Under the pieces are notes generated by a model that was not told where the DNA came from, made no database searches, and saw only the letters and a program-made list of their open reading frames with translations. Made by a program: the position numbers and the translations under genes. A stretch of DNA of 64,000 nt from Comamonadaceae bacterium (lineage in GTDB: Bacteria; Pseudomonadota; Gammaproteobacteria; Burkholderiales; Burkholderiaceae_C), in the NCBI GenBank assembly GCA_013297925.1, contig JAAFJC010000005.1, positions 36,210 to 100,209 on the forward strand, in the 5' to 3' direction. Positions 27,884 through 35,335 of the stretch are shown piece after piece (position 1 is the first letter of the stretch; every line of letters starts with the position of its first letter).

Positions 27884-27900
27884 GGGGGGGGATCGAGGGC

Positions 27901-28947
27901 TTACTTCTTCACGGGAGGGAGCACATTGAGCTCTGCTTTGCTGGGCAGGAAGCTGCCATTCCACACGTCATCCACTTTCACGCGGTTTTTCGTGCTGAAA
28001 GCATCTGACACTTGCGAAGCCATCAGTGCCATGCGGCCTGGAACGATTTGGCCAAAGCCTTCAGCGCGTGCATCGGGGCTGTTGATCACGGAATCAATCG
28101 CCATTTTCAAGCGGCGCTCTTCCAAATCGGTATTGATGATGCCATCGCGATTTTTCACGTACTGGATTGCGACTTCAGGCTTGGCCATCACGTCTTTTGC
28201 ACCTTTGGTGAAAGCTTGCAGGAATGCTTTCACTGCTGCGGGATTTTCCTTGATCAGCTTGGGGCTGGCGATGATGGCATTGCCATAGAGCTTCACGCCG
28301 AAGCTGGAATAAGGCATCACCACGATGTCTTCAGTTTTCACATTGCGTGCTTCCAGATTGAGCAGCGAGGTGAAAGAGAAGCCTGTGATCGCATCGACTT
28401 CGCCGCGCGCAAGCATCGTCTCGCGCAGCGGGGGATCCATCGTCACCCAAGTCACGTTACCTACGCTGTTGGCTTTTTGGAAGATCGGGAAGGCGCGGCG
28501 GCCAGCGTCAAACACGGGTGCGCCGAGTTTCTTGCCGACGAGATCAGCGGGCTTGCTGATGCCATTTTTCTTGAGGGTGAGCACGGCAGCTGGCGTGTTG
28601 TTATAGACCATCATCACAGCCACGGGCTTGTTAGGCGCATCCGGATTGTTGGCGTGGAATTCCATGAGGGCAGCCATATCGGCAAAGCCCATGTCATACG
28701 TGCCAGAGGCCACACGCTGCACGGTAGCGCCAGAGCCTGTGCCAGCGTCCAAGTTCACATCAAGCTTGACGTCTTTGAAATAGCCTTTAGCGATTGGGGA
28801 GAGGAACAAAGCGGAAGGGCCTTCGAAGCGCCAATCGAGCTGAAATTTGATGGGGGTCATGGCTTGCGCGAAAGCGCTGGTGGCCATGAGGCTGGCTGCG
28901 GCAATGCTGGTGGCAGCCAAGGATTTAAGGGCGGAACGCTTGTTCAT
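27901..28947 (-). CDS. NitT/TauT (NMT1/THI5-like) substrate-binding protein
   Basis: A 348-residue periplasmic binding protein. It has a signal peptide (about 1-28, MNKRSALKSLAATSIAAASL..., ending AFAQ) and an NMT1/THI5-like fold, with the ligand-pocket blocks IKFQLDWRFEGPSALFLSPI, GSGATVQRVASGTYDMGFADM and ARGEVDAITGF. ATG 28947 is chosen because it begins the signal peptide; the frame starts 11 codons earlier. The FQLDW region resembles proteins that bind pyrimidines or related heterocycles, but the ligand is not certain. Confidence 0.87.
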   Translation of the reverse strand: MNKRSALKSLAATSIAAASLMATSAFAQAMTPIKFQLDWRFEGPSALFLSPIAKGYFKDVKLDVNLDAGTGSGATVQRVASGTYDMGFADMAALMEFHANNPDAPNKPVAVMMVYNNTPAAVLTLKKNGISKPADLVGKKLGAPVFDAGRRAFPIFQKANSVGNVTWVTMDPPLRETMLARGEVDAITGFSFTSLLNLEARNVKTEDIVVMPYSSFGVKLYGNAIIASPKLIKENPAAVKAFLQAFTKGAKDVMAKPEVAIQYVKNRDGIINTDLEERRLKMAIDSVINSPDARAEGFGQIVPGRMALMASQVSDAFSTKNRVKVDDVWNGSFLPSKAELNVLPPVKK

Positions 28948-29065
28948 GAAAACTCCAACGATGAATAAAAGTGACAGCAAGAAAGCCGTGTTTAGAGGGA
29001 CTGCAAGAAGAGTGCCGCACCGTCAACGCGCTAGGCAGAGCTCTCGTGCACAAGTAGCGTGCGAA

Positions 29066-29075
29066 TTGTATACAA
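29066..29075. promoter_or_regulatory. Candidate GntR operator TTGTATACAA
   Basis: A perfect 10-base palindrome TTGTATACAA lies about 120 bases upstream of the binding protein start. A near-identical TTGTATACAC lies at the GntR gene (33875-33884). The form suits FCD-type GntR regulators. Confidence 0.6.
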
Positions 29076-29131
29076 ACTGTTGCATAAAGCGGTGCGCACA
29101 AACCCGTAAGCTCCGTATTGGGGCGCGTTGT

Positions 29132-30376
29132 TCAGGCCAGTAAGTCGCTCAAACTGCGTGCAACGACCTTGGTGGCGCGCCGTAAATCTTCCAAATTCAG
29201 GCGCTCATCGGCTCTTTTGGCATTGGATTCCAGTACCGTGCGCGGCCCAGCGCCGTAAATCACGCCGGGAATGCCGCGCTCCACATAGAGGCGTACGTCG
29301 GTATAAAGCGGCGTGCCCAAAGCGGGGATGGGCTCGCCAAATACTTCTTGGCCATGTTTTTGCAGAGCTTGCACCAAGGGCTGGTTACCCGCCAAGGGCT
29401 TCATGGCTTGGGCGAGCAGCATGCGGCGGATGTCTACTTTGATCGCGCCTGAGCCACGCGGGGGCTGATAGCTGGCTGCGGCTTGGGTGATGGCATCACG
29501 GATGCTCTGCTCGACCTGCGCTGTATCTTCTTCGGGAATCATGCGGCGATCAAGTTTGAACGTGACTTTACCGGGCACCACATTGGTGTTCGTGCCGCCT
29601 TGGATCAGGCCGATGTTGAGATACGGATGCGTGATGCCTTCGACTTTGGAAGTGATCTTCTTGTAGTCAGCGTTTAGCGCGTAGAGAGCGCTCATGATGT
29701 GATTCGCGCCTTGCAAGGCATCGCAAGACGAATCAGGAATCGCCGCATGGCTCATCTCGCCCTGCACCGTGACTTCCATTTGCAAGCAGCCATTGTGTGC
29801 CACCACGACTTGGTAGCTGAACCCGGCGGCGATCATCAAATCAGGCTTCGTGATGCCTTCTTTCAGCAACCAATCGGGGCCGAGCTCACCTCCGAATTCC
29901 TCGTCATAGGTGAAGTGCAGCTCTACGCTGCCTTGGCTTGGCTTGGCCACGGCTTCCAAAGCACGCAGCGCAAAGGTGAAGCTGGAATAATCGCATTTGC
30001 TCACCGCTGCCGCGCGCCCATAGATGAAGCCATCTTTGATCACGCCGCCATAAGGCTCGACGCTCCAGCCTTCGCCGGGTGGGACAACATCGCCATGAGC
30101 GTTCAGTGCAATGGTCTTTCCGCCCGAGCCGAATTTTCTGCGCACGATCAAATTCGTGATGCTCTCAAGACCTGCTGCTTGGACTGCAGAGGGCGGCGGA
30201 GAGTGTTGCTCGGCCTCGTAGCCAAAGCCCTTCAAAAGCTCTGCCGTGCGCAAAGCATGCGGCGCGTTGTTGCCCGGTGGTGTGTCGGTAGGTACGCGGA
30301 TGAGCTCTTGAAGAAACTTAACCTGTTCGTCAAAGTGCGCATCGATCCAAGCATCGAGTTTTGTGAAATCTGTCAT
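29132..30376 (-). CDS. M20 family metallohydrolase (ArgE/DapE-like)
   Basis: A 414-residue zinc-dependent amidohydrolase of the M20 family. The first metal ligand is in TIALNAHGDVVPPGEGW; the catalytic acid and further ligands follow in ELHFTYDEEFGGELGP. The dimerisation domain is in the middle (GEMSHAAIPDSSCDALQGANHIM). Its closest annotated types are acetylornithine or succinyl-diaminopimelate deacylases, but the ureide context suggests an N-carbamoyl or ureidoglycolate-type substrate. It overlaps the UraD-AllC gene by four bases. Confidence 0.82.
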   Translation of the reverse strand: MTDFTKLDAWIDAHFDEQVKFLQELIRVPTDTPPGNNAPHALRTAELLKGFGYEAEQHSPPPSAVQAAGLESITNLIVRRKFGSGGKTIALNAHGDVVPPGEGWSVEPYGGVIKDGFIYGRAAAVSKCDYSSFTFALRALEAVAKPSQGSVELHFTYDEEFGGELGPDWLLKEGITKPDLMIAAGFSYQVVVAHNGCLQMEVTVQGEMSHAAIPDSSCDALQGANHIMSALYALNADYKKITSKVEGITHPYLNIGLIQGGTNTNVVPGKVTFKLDRRMIPEEDTAQVEQSIRDAITQAAASYQPPRGSGAIKVDIRRMLLAQAMKPLAGNQPLVQALQKHGQEVFGEPIPALGTPLYTDVRLYVERGIPGVIYGAGPRTVLESNAKRADERLNLEDLRRATKVVARSLSDLLA

Positions 30377-32196
30377 TGTTGTTCTTGAGCTAAATTGTTG
30401 AGTAACTGCATAAAGGCATCGATGCCCAGCTGCATATCGTCTTGTGTGGTGGATTCGAGCGGGTTGTGGCTGATGCCGGAGTTTTCGCCGCGCACAAACA
30501 GCATGGCTTGGGGCATGATTTCGTGCAGCTTCATCGCATCATGGCCAGCGCCGCTGGGCATTTTGTAGATGGGCAGGCCCGTGCTTGCAACGGCTTTCTC
30601 CCAGCGCGCTTGCCAAGCGGTGTCTGATGGCGCAGCAGCGGCTCGCATGGTTTCTTCAATGGAATAGCTCACACCACGCTTTTCGCAAATCGCTTTGAGT
30701 TGATTCAAAACATCGCCTACGAGCGCATCACGCTGCGCATCCGTGGGCGCACGAAGATCGAGGCTGAAGCTGCACTTACCGGGCACGACGTTGATGGAGC
30801 CATTGGGCACATTGAGCATCCCGATGGTGGCCACTGAATCGCCATCTTTCAAGGAACGCTGCTCCATATAAACACTGAGCTCGGCAAGCGCAGCAGCGGC
30901 ATCACGCCGCGTGGCCATCGGCGTGGTGCCCGCATGGCTGGCTTGGCCGATGATGTCGCCGAGAAAGCGCACGCTGCCGTTGATCGATGTGACCACGCCG
31001 AGTGGCAAATTCATCGCATTGAGCACCGGACCTTGCTCGATATGGACTTCCACAAAGCCAAGGTAATTGGCAGGATCGCGCTTCAAGGCCGCTATATTTT
31101 TCATAGCACTTTGCGCAGATTGCTTGCCGGCAAACAGGGCATTTTTCATCAAAATACCGTCTTTATCCGCTTGATCCAGCCATGCTGGATTGAAATGCCC
31201 TGTGAGCGCGCCTGAGCCGAGGAAGGTGGCTTTGTAGCGCTGGCCTTCTTCTTCGGCAAAGGCTACCACCTCGATGCCAAAGGGCAAGCGCTTGCCTGCC
31301 TTATGCAGCTCACGCACGCACATCATGGGCATGAAGATGCCCAATCGACCATCGTATTTTCCGCCATTGCGCACGGTGTCGTAATGGCTGCCTGTGATCA
31401 ATGCTTTTTGAGGCGTCTTAGGCACTTCGCCGGCATGAATACTGCGCAAGGCGCTACTACTTTCATAGCGACCTACGACATTGCCAAGTACATCTATTTC
31501 TACCGAATCAAAACCGCATTCCTGCATGCGAGCGGCGATCTCAGCAGCACAGGCTTTGTGCGCCTCGGTCATGTAAGTCACGGTGAGCTGGCCGTTTTCT
31601 TTGAAGCCTGGATCGCTGTGTTGCGATAGGCTTTCGTGCCAATCCCAAAGCTCACTGCCCAAATCAGGCTGCGCACCAAATTTATCGTTCAAACGAATTT
31701 CTGCAATACGATGGATATTGCGCAGGCATTCAGCCAATTCAAAATCTTGATGCCCGTGCAGGCGGCGCTCAAAACTTGAGATGATTTGCTGGCGAGAGAG
31801 CCCCAATCCGCGCGGCCCGCGCACGGCGAGGATGAAAGGCCAGCCGAATTTGGCCTTGTAATCCGCGTTGAGCTTTTGCAGCTTGGCAAATTCTTCGGGG
31901 CTGCAATTCGTGAGCCCTGCTTTGCTTTGCTCATTCGTCGATTCAGCCGTGAGCGATTGGCTCACCATGGCTTTACCAGCTAGCTCGGGGTGAGCACGAA
32001 TCAATCCCAATTGCTGATCTCGGCTGGCTTGCGTGACGACTTGCGCCATCGCATACTTCAAAGCAGCCAGCGTCGCAAACGGGCGCTGCGCCATCGCTGC
32101 TCGCGCGATCCATGGCGAGTGCTCATAGATGCCGTCTAGCAGCTCTGTAGCTCCATCTACAGAGGCAAAGTTCAATGGTTGTAGGCTTAAGTTCAT
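30373..32196 (-). CDS. UraD (OHCU decarboxylase)-allantoate amidohydrolase fusion
   Basis: A 607-residue fusion of two ureide enzymes. Residues about 1-165 are OHCU decarboxylase (UraD), with LIRAHPELAGK and FGWPFILAVRGP; this step yields S-allantoin. Residues about 185-607 are a Zn/Mn allantoate amidohydrolase of the AllC/HyuC type: ITGSHYDTVRNGGKYDGRLG, AFAEEEGQRY, GFVEVHIEQGPVL, GQASHAGTTPM and PSGAGHDAM. Two family A repeats are inserted in frame, at about residues 242-265 and 345-368. Start ATG 32196 overlaps the puuE stop (ATGA); eight further codons upstream are also open. Confidence 0.9.
   Translation of the reverse strand: MNLSLQPLNFASVDGATELLDGIYEHSPWIARAAMAQRPFATLAALKYAMAQVVTQASRDQQLGLIRAHPELAGKAMVSQSLTAESTNEQSKAGLTNCSPEEFAKLQKLNADYKAKFGWPFILAVRGPRGLGLSRQQIISSFERRLHGHQDFELAECLRNIHRIAEIRLNDKFGAQPDLGSELWDWHESLSQHSDPGFKENGQLTVTYMTEAHKACAAEIAARMQECGFDSVEIDVLGNVVGRYESSSALRSIHAGEVPKTPQKALITGSHYDTVRNGGKYDGRLGIFMPMMCVRELHKAGKRLPFGIEVVAFAEEEGQRYKATFLGSGALTGHFNPAWLDQADKDGILMKNALFAGKQSAQSAMKNIAALKRDPANYLGFVEVHIEQGPVLNAMNLPLGVVTSINGSVRFLGDIIGQASHAGTTPMATRRDAAAALAELSVYMEQRSLKDGDSVATIGMLNVPNGSINVVPGKCSFSLDLRAPTDAQRDALVGDVLNQLKAICEKRGVSYSIEETMRAAAAPSDTAWQARWEKAVASTGLPIYKMPSGAGHDAMKLHEIMPQAMLFVRGENSGISHNPLESTTQDDMQLGIDAFMQLLNNLAQEQQ
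31091..31132 (+). repeat. Family A repeat, in-frame in the UraD-AllC gene (first)
   Basis: GCTATATTTTTCATAGCACT is followed by TTGCGCAGATTGCTTGCCGGC. The host strand encodes AGKQSAQSAMKNIA. Similarity continues to about 31160. Confidence 0.9.
31427..31470 (-). repeat. Family A repeat, in-frame in the UraD-AllC gene (second)
   Basis: Reversed copy: TCGCCGGCATGAATACTGCG followed by CAAGGCGCTACTACTTTCATAGC. The host reads it as YESSSALRSIHAGE, inserted just before the metal-binding GSHYDTV motif. This uses a third frame. Confidence 0.88.
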
Positions 32197-33149
32197 GGCA
32201 CTGGATGCACTTTCGCCCAATGCTTGGCAATATCAATCCGCTTGGCCACCCACACTTTGTCAAAATGCGCAATGTGATCAAGAAAACGCTGCAATGCGGT
32301 GATGCGCCCCGGCCTGCCGAGCAAGCGGCAATGCATGCCGATGTTCATCATCTTGGGCTGATTCAAGCCCCCATTCGTCGCGTTTGGATCGCCTTCAGCG
32401 TACAAAGCATCAAACGTATCTTTGAGGTACTGAAAAAACGGATCAGCATGAGAATAGCCCTGCGGCAAACTAAAGCGCATGTCGTTGCAATCCAGCGTGT
32501 AGGGCACGATGAGCTGGTGCGTATCACTGCCATCTGTCTTTTTTAGCTTCATCCAAAACGGCAAATCATCGCCGTAATAGTCGCTAGCATACTCAAAGCC
32601 TTGATCGGCAACGAGCCGAAGGGTATTCGGGCTATCGCGCCCGGTGTACCAGCCATGTGCTTTGATACCTAAGGATTTGAAAATCGCCAAAGCCTCCGCC
32701 ATATGCGCGCGCTCTATCTCTTCCGGCAGATTTTGATAGTGAATCCATTTGAGGCCATGGCAAGCGATCTCATGGCCGAGTTCCTTGAAGGCGGCCGTCA
32801 CATCTGGGCAGCGCTGCAAAGCGGTGGCCACGCCAAACACGGTGAGCGGCAAACCTCGCTTTTCAAACTCGCGCAAGATGCGCCACACGCCCTGGCGCGC
32901 GCCGTAGTCGTAAATGCCATCCATGCTCATATGCCGCGCGGGAAAGCTCGCTGGATTGAACATTTCTGAGAGAAAAGTCTCGCTGCCCGCATCGCCATGC
33001 AGTACGTGGTTTTCGCCTCCCTCTTCAAAATTGAGCACGAACTGCACCGCGATGCGCGCACCACCCGGCCATTGCGCCTGCGGCATGGTTTTGCCGTAGC
33101 CCCCGAGGTCGCGCGGATAGGTGGCGGTGCTGTCGTAAACGTGTGCCAT
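32193..33149 (-). CDS. puuE: Allantoinase PuuE (polysaccharide deacetylase fold)
   Basis: A 318-residue PuuE-type allantoinase, a metal-independent polysaccharide-deacetylase-fold enzyme that opens the ring of allantoin to allantoate. Characteristic blocks are YPRDLGGYGKTMPQAQWP, VQFVLNFEEGGENHVLHGD, SMDGIYDYGARQGVWRIL, LGHEIACHGLKWIHYQ and MMNIGMHCRLLGRPGRI. It provides the substrate of the amidohydrolase encoded next. It follows the GntR gene with only a few bases between. Confidence 0.94.
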   Translation of the reverse strand: MAHVYDSTATYPRDLGGYGKTMPQAQWPGGARIAVQFVLNFEEGGENHVLHGDAGSETFLSEMFNPASFPARHMSMDGIYDYGARQGVWRILREFEKRGLPLTVFGVATALQRCPDVTAAFKELGHEIACHGLKWIHYQNLPEEIERAHMAEALAIFKSLGIKAHGWYTGRDSPNTLRLVADQGFEYASDYYGDDLPFWMKLKKTDGSDTHQLIVPYTLDCNDMRFSLPQGYSHADPFFQYLKDTFDALYAEGDPNATNGGLNQPKMMNIGMHCRLLGRPGRITALQRFLDHIAHFDKVWVAKRIDIAKHWAKVHPVP

Positions 33150-33152
33150 GTC

Positions 33153-33884
33153 TCAAAGCCCAGCAAAACTATGGTTCATCTCGCCATACTCGCGTGAGTC
33201 AGCATCGGCGGGACGCTTTTCCAGCTGCAAATTGCTAAACACTTGGCTTAGATGCGCATCCATCAGCTTCACGGATTTCTCCACATCGCCTTTGGCCAAG
33301 GCTTCAACAATTTGGGCATGCTCATCATTGCTTTCCTGCGCAGCATCGCTGCTTTGATACATCAGCGTGATCAGGGCGCAACGAGAGATCAGATCACTGA
33401 GCAGCTCAGCCAGAACTTGGTTGCCCATGAGCTCCGCCATGCGCACATGAAAATCGCCCAGCAACTCAATGCGCCCTGGCGCATCGCCGCTCTCCACAGC
33501 CGCCCTCTCTTGCGCCACATGCTCGCGCAGGGATTTGATCTGTTCGGGTGTCGCTTGCTCCGCGAAATGCCGCGTCATCTGCGCTTCCAGCATGCGGCGC
33601 ACATCAAACACCTGCGCGGCTTCCTCAATCGAGGGCGATGCCACAAACGCACCGCGCGCTGGCTCCAACACAATGAGGCGTTGGTTTTCCAGCTGATACA
33701 GCGCTTGGCGCACCAAGGTGCGCGATACACCGAAATGATCTGCCAGTTTTTGCTCAACAAGCTTCACGCCCGGCGCGAGCCGATGCGCCACAATCGCCTT
33801 GGTGAGCGCTTGCACGATGTGTTGGGTGGTGGAGACTTCCAATTTTGTGCCCCTGAACTTGCGAATCTTTGAAATTGTATACAC
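33153..33884 (-). CDS. GntR family (FCD) transcriptional regulator
   Basis: A GntR regulator with winged-helix DNA-binding domain (PGVKLVEQKLADHFGVSRTLVRQALYQLENQRLI) and a C-terminal FCD ligand-binding domain with HDFHVRMAEL-like DFHVRMAELMGNQ and a DEHAQIVEALAKGD metal-site region. The frame opens at a GTG (33884) that coincides with a TTGTATACAC site, so the true start may be the TTG near 33842. It probably controls the purine genes on both sides. It is co-directional with puuE and divergent from the HIU hydrolase. Confidence 0.87.
   Translation of the reverse strand: MYTISKIRKFRGTKLEVSTTQHIVQALTKAIVAHRLAPGVKLVEQKLADHFGVSRTLVRQALYQLENQRLIVLEPARGAFVASPSIEEAAQVFDVRRMLEAQMTRHFAEQATPEQIKSLREHVAQERAAVESGDAPGRIELLGDFHVRMAELMGNQVLAELLSDLISRCALITLMYQSSDAAQESNDEHAQIVEALAKGDVEKSVKLMDAHLSQVFSNLQLEKRPADADSREYGEMNHSFAGL
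33875..33884. promoter_or_regulatory. Candidate GntR operator TTGTATACAC
   Basis: This near-palindrome lies between the GntR gene and the divergent HIU hydrolase and matches the site at 29066-29075 in nine of ten positions. If it is an operator, the annotated GTG start of the regulator is too far upstream. Confidence 0.6.
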
Positions 33885-33912
33885 TTATCTTCAACGCGAA
33901 GGAATCAAGGCC

Positions 33913-34266
33913 ATGGGCTTATCTACCCACGTTTTAGACACGATGCACGGCTGCCCAGCTGCTGGTATGCCAGTGAGCTTCTTTACTCGGCAAGGCGAGA
34001 GCTACAGCTTGGTCAAAAGCTTCATGCTCAACGCCGATGGCCGCAACCCTGATGGACTGCTGTATGACAACGCCAGCTTGAAAACTGGCCGCTACCGCTT
34101 AAGCTTCGATGTGGCCGCGTATTTCAAAAGCAAAGGCGTGGCGCTGGCGGAGCCGATGTTTTTAGAAGTGGTGCATCTGGATTTCGGCATCGCCCATGCC
34201 GATCAACATTACCATGTGCCTCTACTGTGCTCGCCGTGGAGCTATTCCACCTATCGTGGAAGTTAA
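33913..34266 (+). CDS. uraH: 5-hydroxyisourate hydrolase (transthyretin-like)
   Basis: A 117-residue transthyretin-like HIU hydrolase, which hydrolyses 5-hydroxyisourate from urate oxidation to OHCU, the substrate of UraD. Diagnostic blocks are the N-terminal LSTHVLDTMHGCPAAGMPV, the central GRYRLSFDVAAYF, HYHVPLLCSPWSYSTYRGS with the C-terminal YRGS. The frame is open much further upstream, but ATG 33913, with GAAGGAAT before it, starts the conserved domain. Together with UraD, PuuE and AllC it completes the route from 5-hydroxyisourate to allantoate degradation. Confidence 0.94.
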   Translation: MGLSTHVLDTMHGCPAAGMPVSFFTRQGESYSLVKSFMLNADGRNPDGLLYDNASLKTGRYRLSFDVAAYFKSKGVALAEPMFLEVVHLDFGIAHADQHYHVPLLCSPWSYSTYRGS

Positions 34267-34331
34267 GGTGGAAGTTGACATGAATGTGTCATGCCCCCAT
34301 ATGACAATGTCTCAAACTGAGTGAGTTCTTT

Positions 34332-35318
34332 ATGACAAATCGCCGCCAAGCCCTGATCAAAACTGCGCAAGCAGCTGCTGTTTTCATAGCTGCACCTGTC
34401 TCTTTACGCGCGCAAACCGCCATCACAAAAATCATCGTGCCCTTCGCCCCTGGCGCGGGCACTGATGCCGTCGGTCGCTTGGTCGCGCAAAAGCTTGGTG
34501 AAGTGCTGGGCGCGAGTGTGGTGGTGGAAAACCGCACAGGCGCGGGCGGTGCGATTGGCGCGAAGTTTGTGGCCGATGCCGCTCCTGATGGGCAAACTCT
34601 GCTGCTGGCAGCCGCGCCATTCACCACCGTGCCTGCCGCATTGCCCAATGCGGGCTACGATCCCGTCCGCCAATTCGCGCCGGTTGGCATGATTGCCAGC
34701 GGCCCATTGGTATGGGCAGTGAACAAAGAATTGCCGGTCAGCAACCTTCGAGATTTCGTGCAATTGGCCAAGGCCAAGCCCGGTTTTTACAATTACGGCA
34801 GTGCAGGCGCGGGCGGCATCAACCATCTGGTGCTGGAAATGCTGAAAAACCGCGCTGGCGTCTTCGTCACACATATCCCCTATCGCGGCATCGCACCAGC
34901 CACGATGGACATGATCGGTGGGCAAATTCATATGGTCACAGGAACGGTACCTGCGCTCAACCCTTTCATCAAAGATGGGCGCGTGAAAGCGCTGGCTGTC
35001 ACAGCCTACAAACGCTCGGCCGCATTGCCTGATGTGCCCAGCATGGCAGAGAGTGGTTTTGCAGGGTTTGATGTGCTCAACTACTTTGGCCTGATGGCGC
35101 CCAGAGCCACGCCACAAGCCACGATTGATCGCCTGAACGCTGCTCTGGGCAAAGTGGTGCAGTTGCCCGATGTGCGCGCCCGCTTTGCCAGCGATGCATT
35201 GGAGCCCGTGACATCAGCCAATGGCTCACCCGCTCAACTGGCCAGCTTTATTGAAAAAGATTTCTCGGGCTGGCGCCAGGTGGTGGTTGCGCAGAATCTG
35301 AAGATTGACGCGGCGTAA
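34332..35318 (+). CDS. Bug (TctC) family tripartite tricarboxylate transporter binding protein
   Basis: A 328-residue periplasmic binding protein of the Bug/TctC family common in Burkholderiales. Typical blocks are ITKIIVPFAPGAGTDAVGRLVA, SVVVENRTGAGGAIGAKFVA, and YNYGSAGAGGINHLVLEM. The signal peptide (about 1-27, MTNRRQALIKTAQAAAVFIA..., ending LRAQ) is formed by a family A repeat. No TctA/TctB membrane genes are nearby, as is usual for orphan Bug proteins. The ligand is unknown; the purine neighbourhood is the only hint. Confidence 0.88.
   Translation: MTNRRQALIKTAQAAAVFIAAPVSLRAQTAITKIIVPFAPGAGTDAVGRLVAQKLGEVLGASVVVENRTGAGGAIGAKFVADAAPDGQTLLLAAAPFTTVPAALPNAGYDPVRQFAPVGMIASGPLVWAVNKELPVSNLRDFVQLAKAKPGFYNYGSAGAGGINHLVLEMLKNRAGVFVTHIPYRGIAPATMDMIGGQIHMVTGTVPALNPFIKDGRVKALAVTAYKRSAALPDVPSMAESGFAGFDVLNYFGLMAPRATPQATIDRLNAALGKVVQLPDVRARFASDALEPVTSANGSPAQLASFIEKDFSGWRQVVVAQNLKIDAA
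34355..34393 (-). repeat. Family A repeat, in-frame in the Bug protein gene
   Basis: Reversed copy: GATCAAAACTGCGCAAGCAG followed by CTGCTGTTTTCATAGCTGC. The host reads IKTAQAAAVFIA, the core of its signal peptide. The GCCGGC end is replaced by related bases, so this copy is older or partial. Confidence 0.7.
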
Positions 35319-35335
35319 AAAAGCGCCGCACCACG

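Noticed and set aside
28012-28968. A 318-residue open frame opposite the binding protein gene
   Set aside because: It mirrors a clear periplasmic binding protein and is histidine-rich in the way antisense frames often are.
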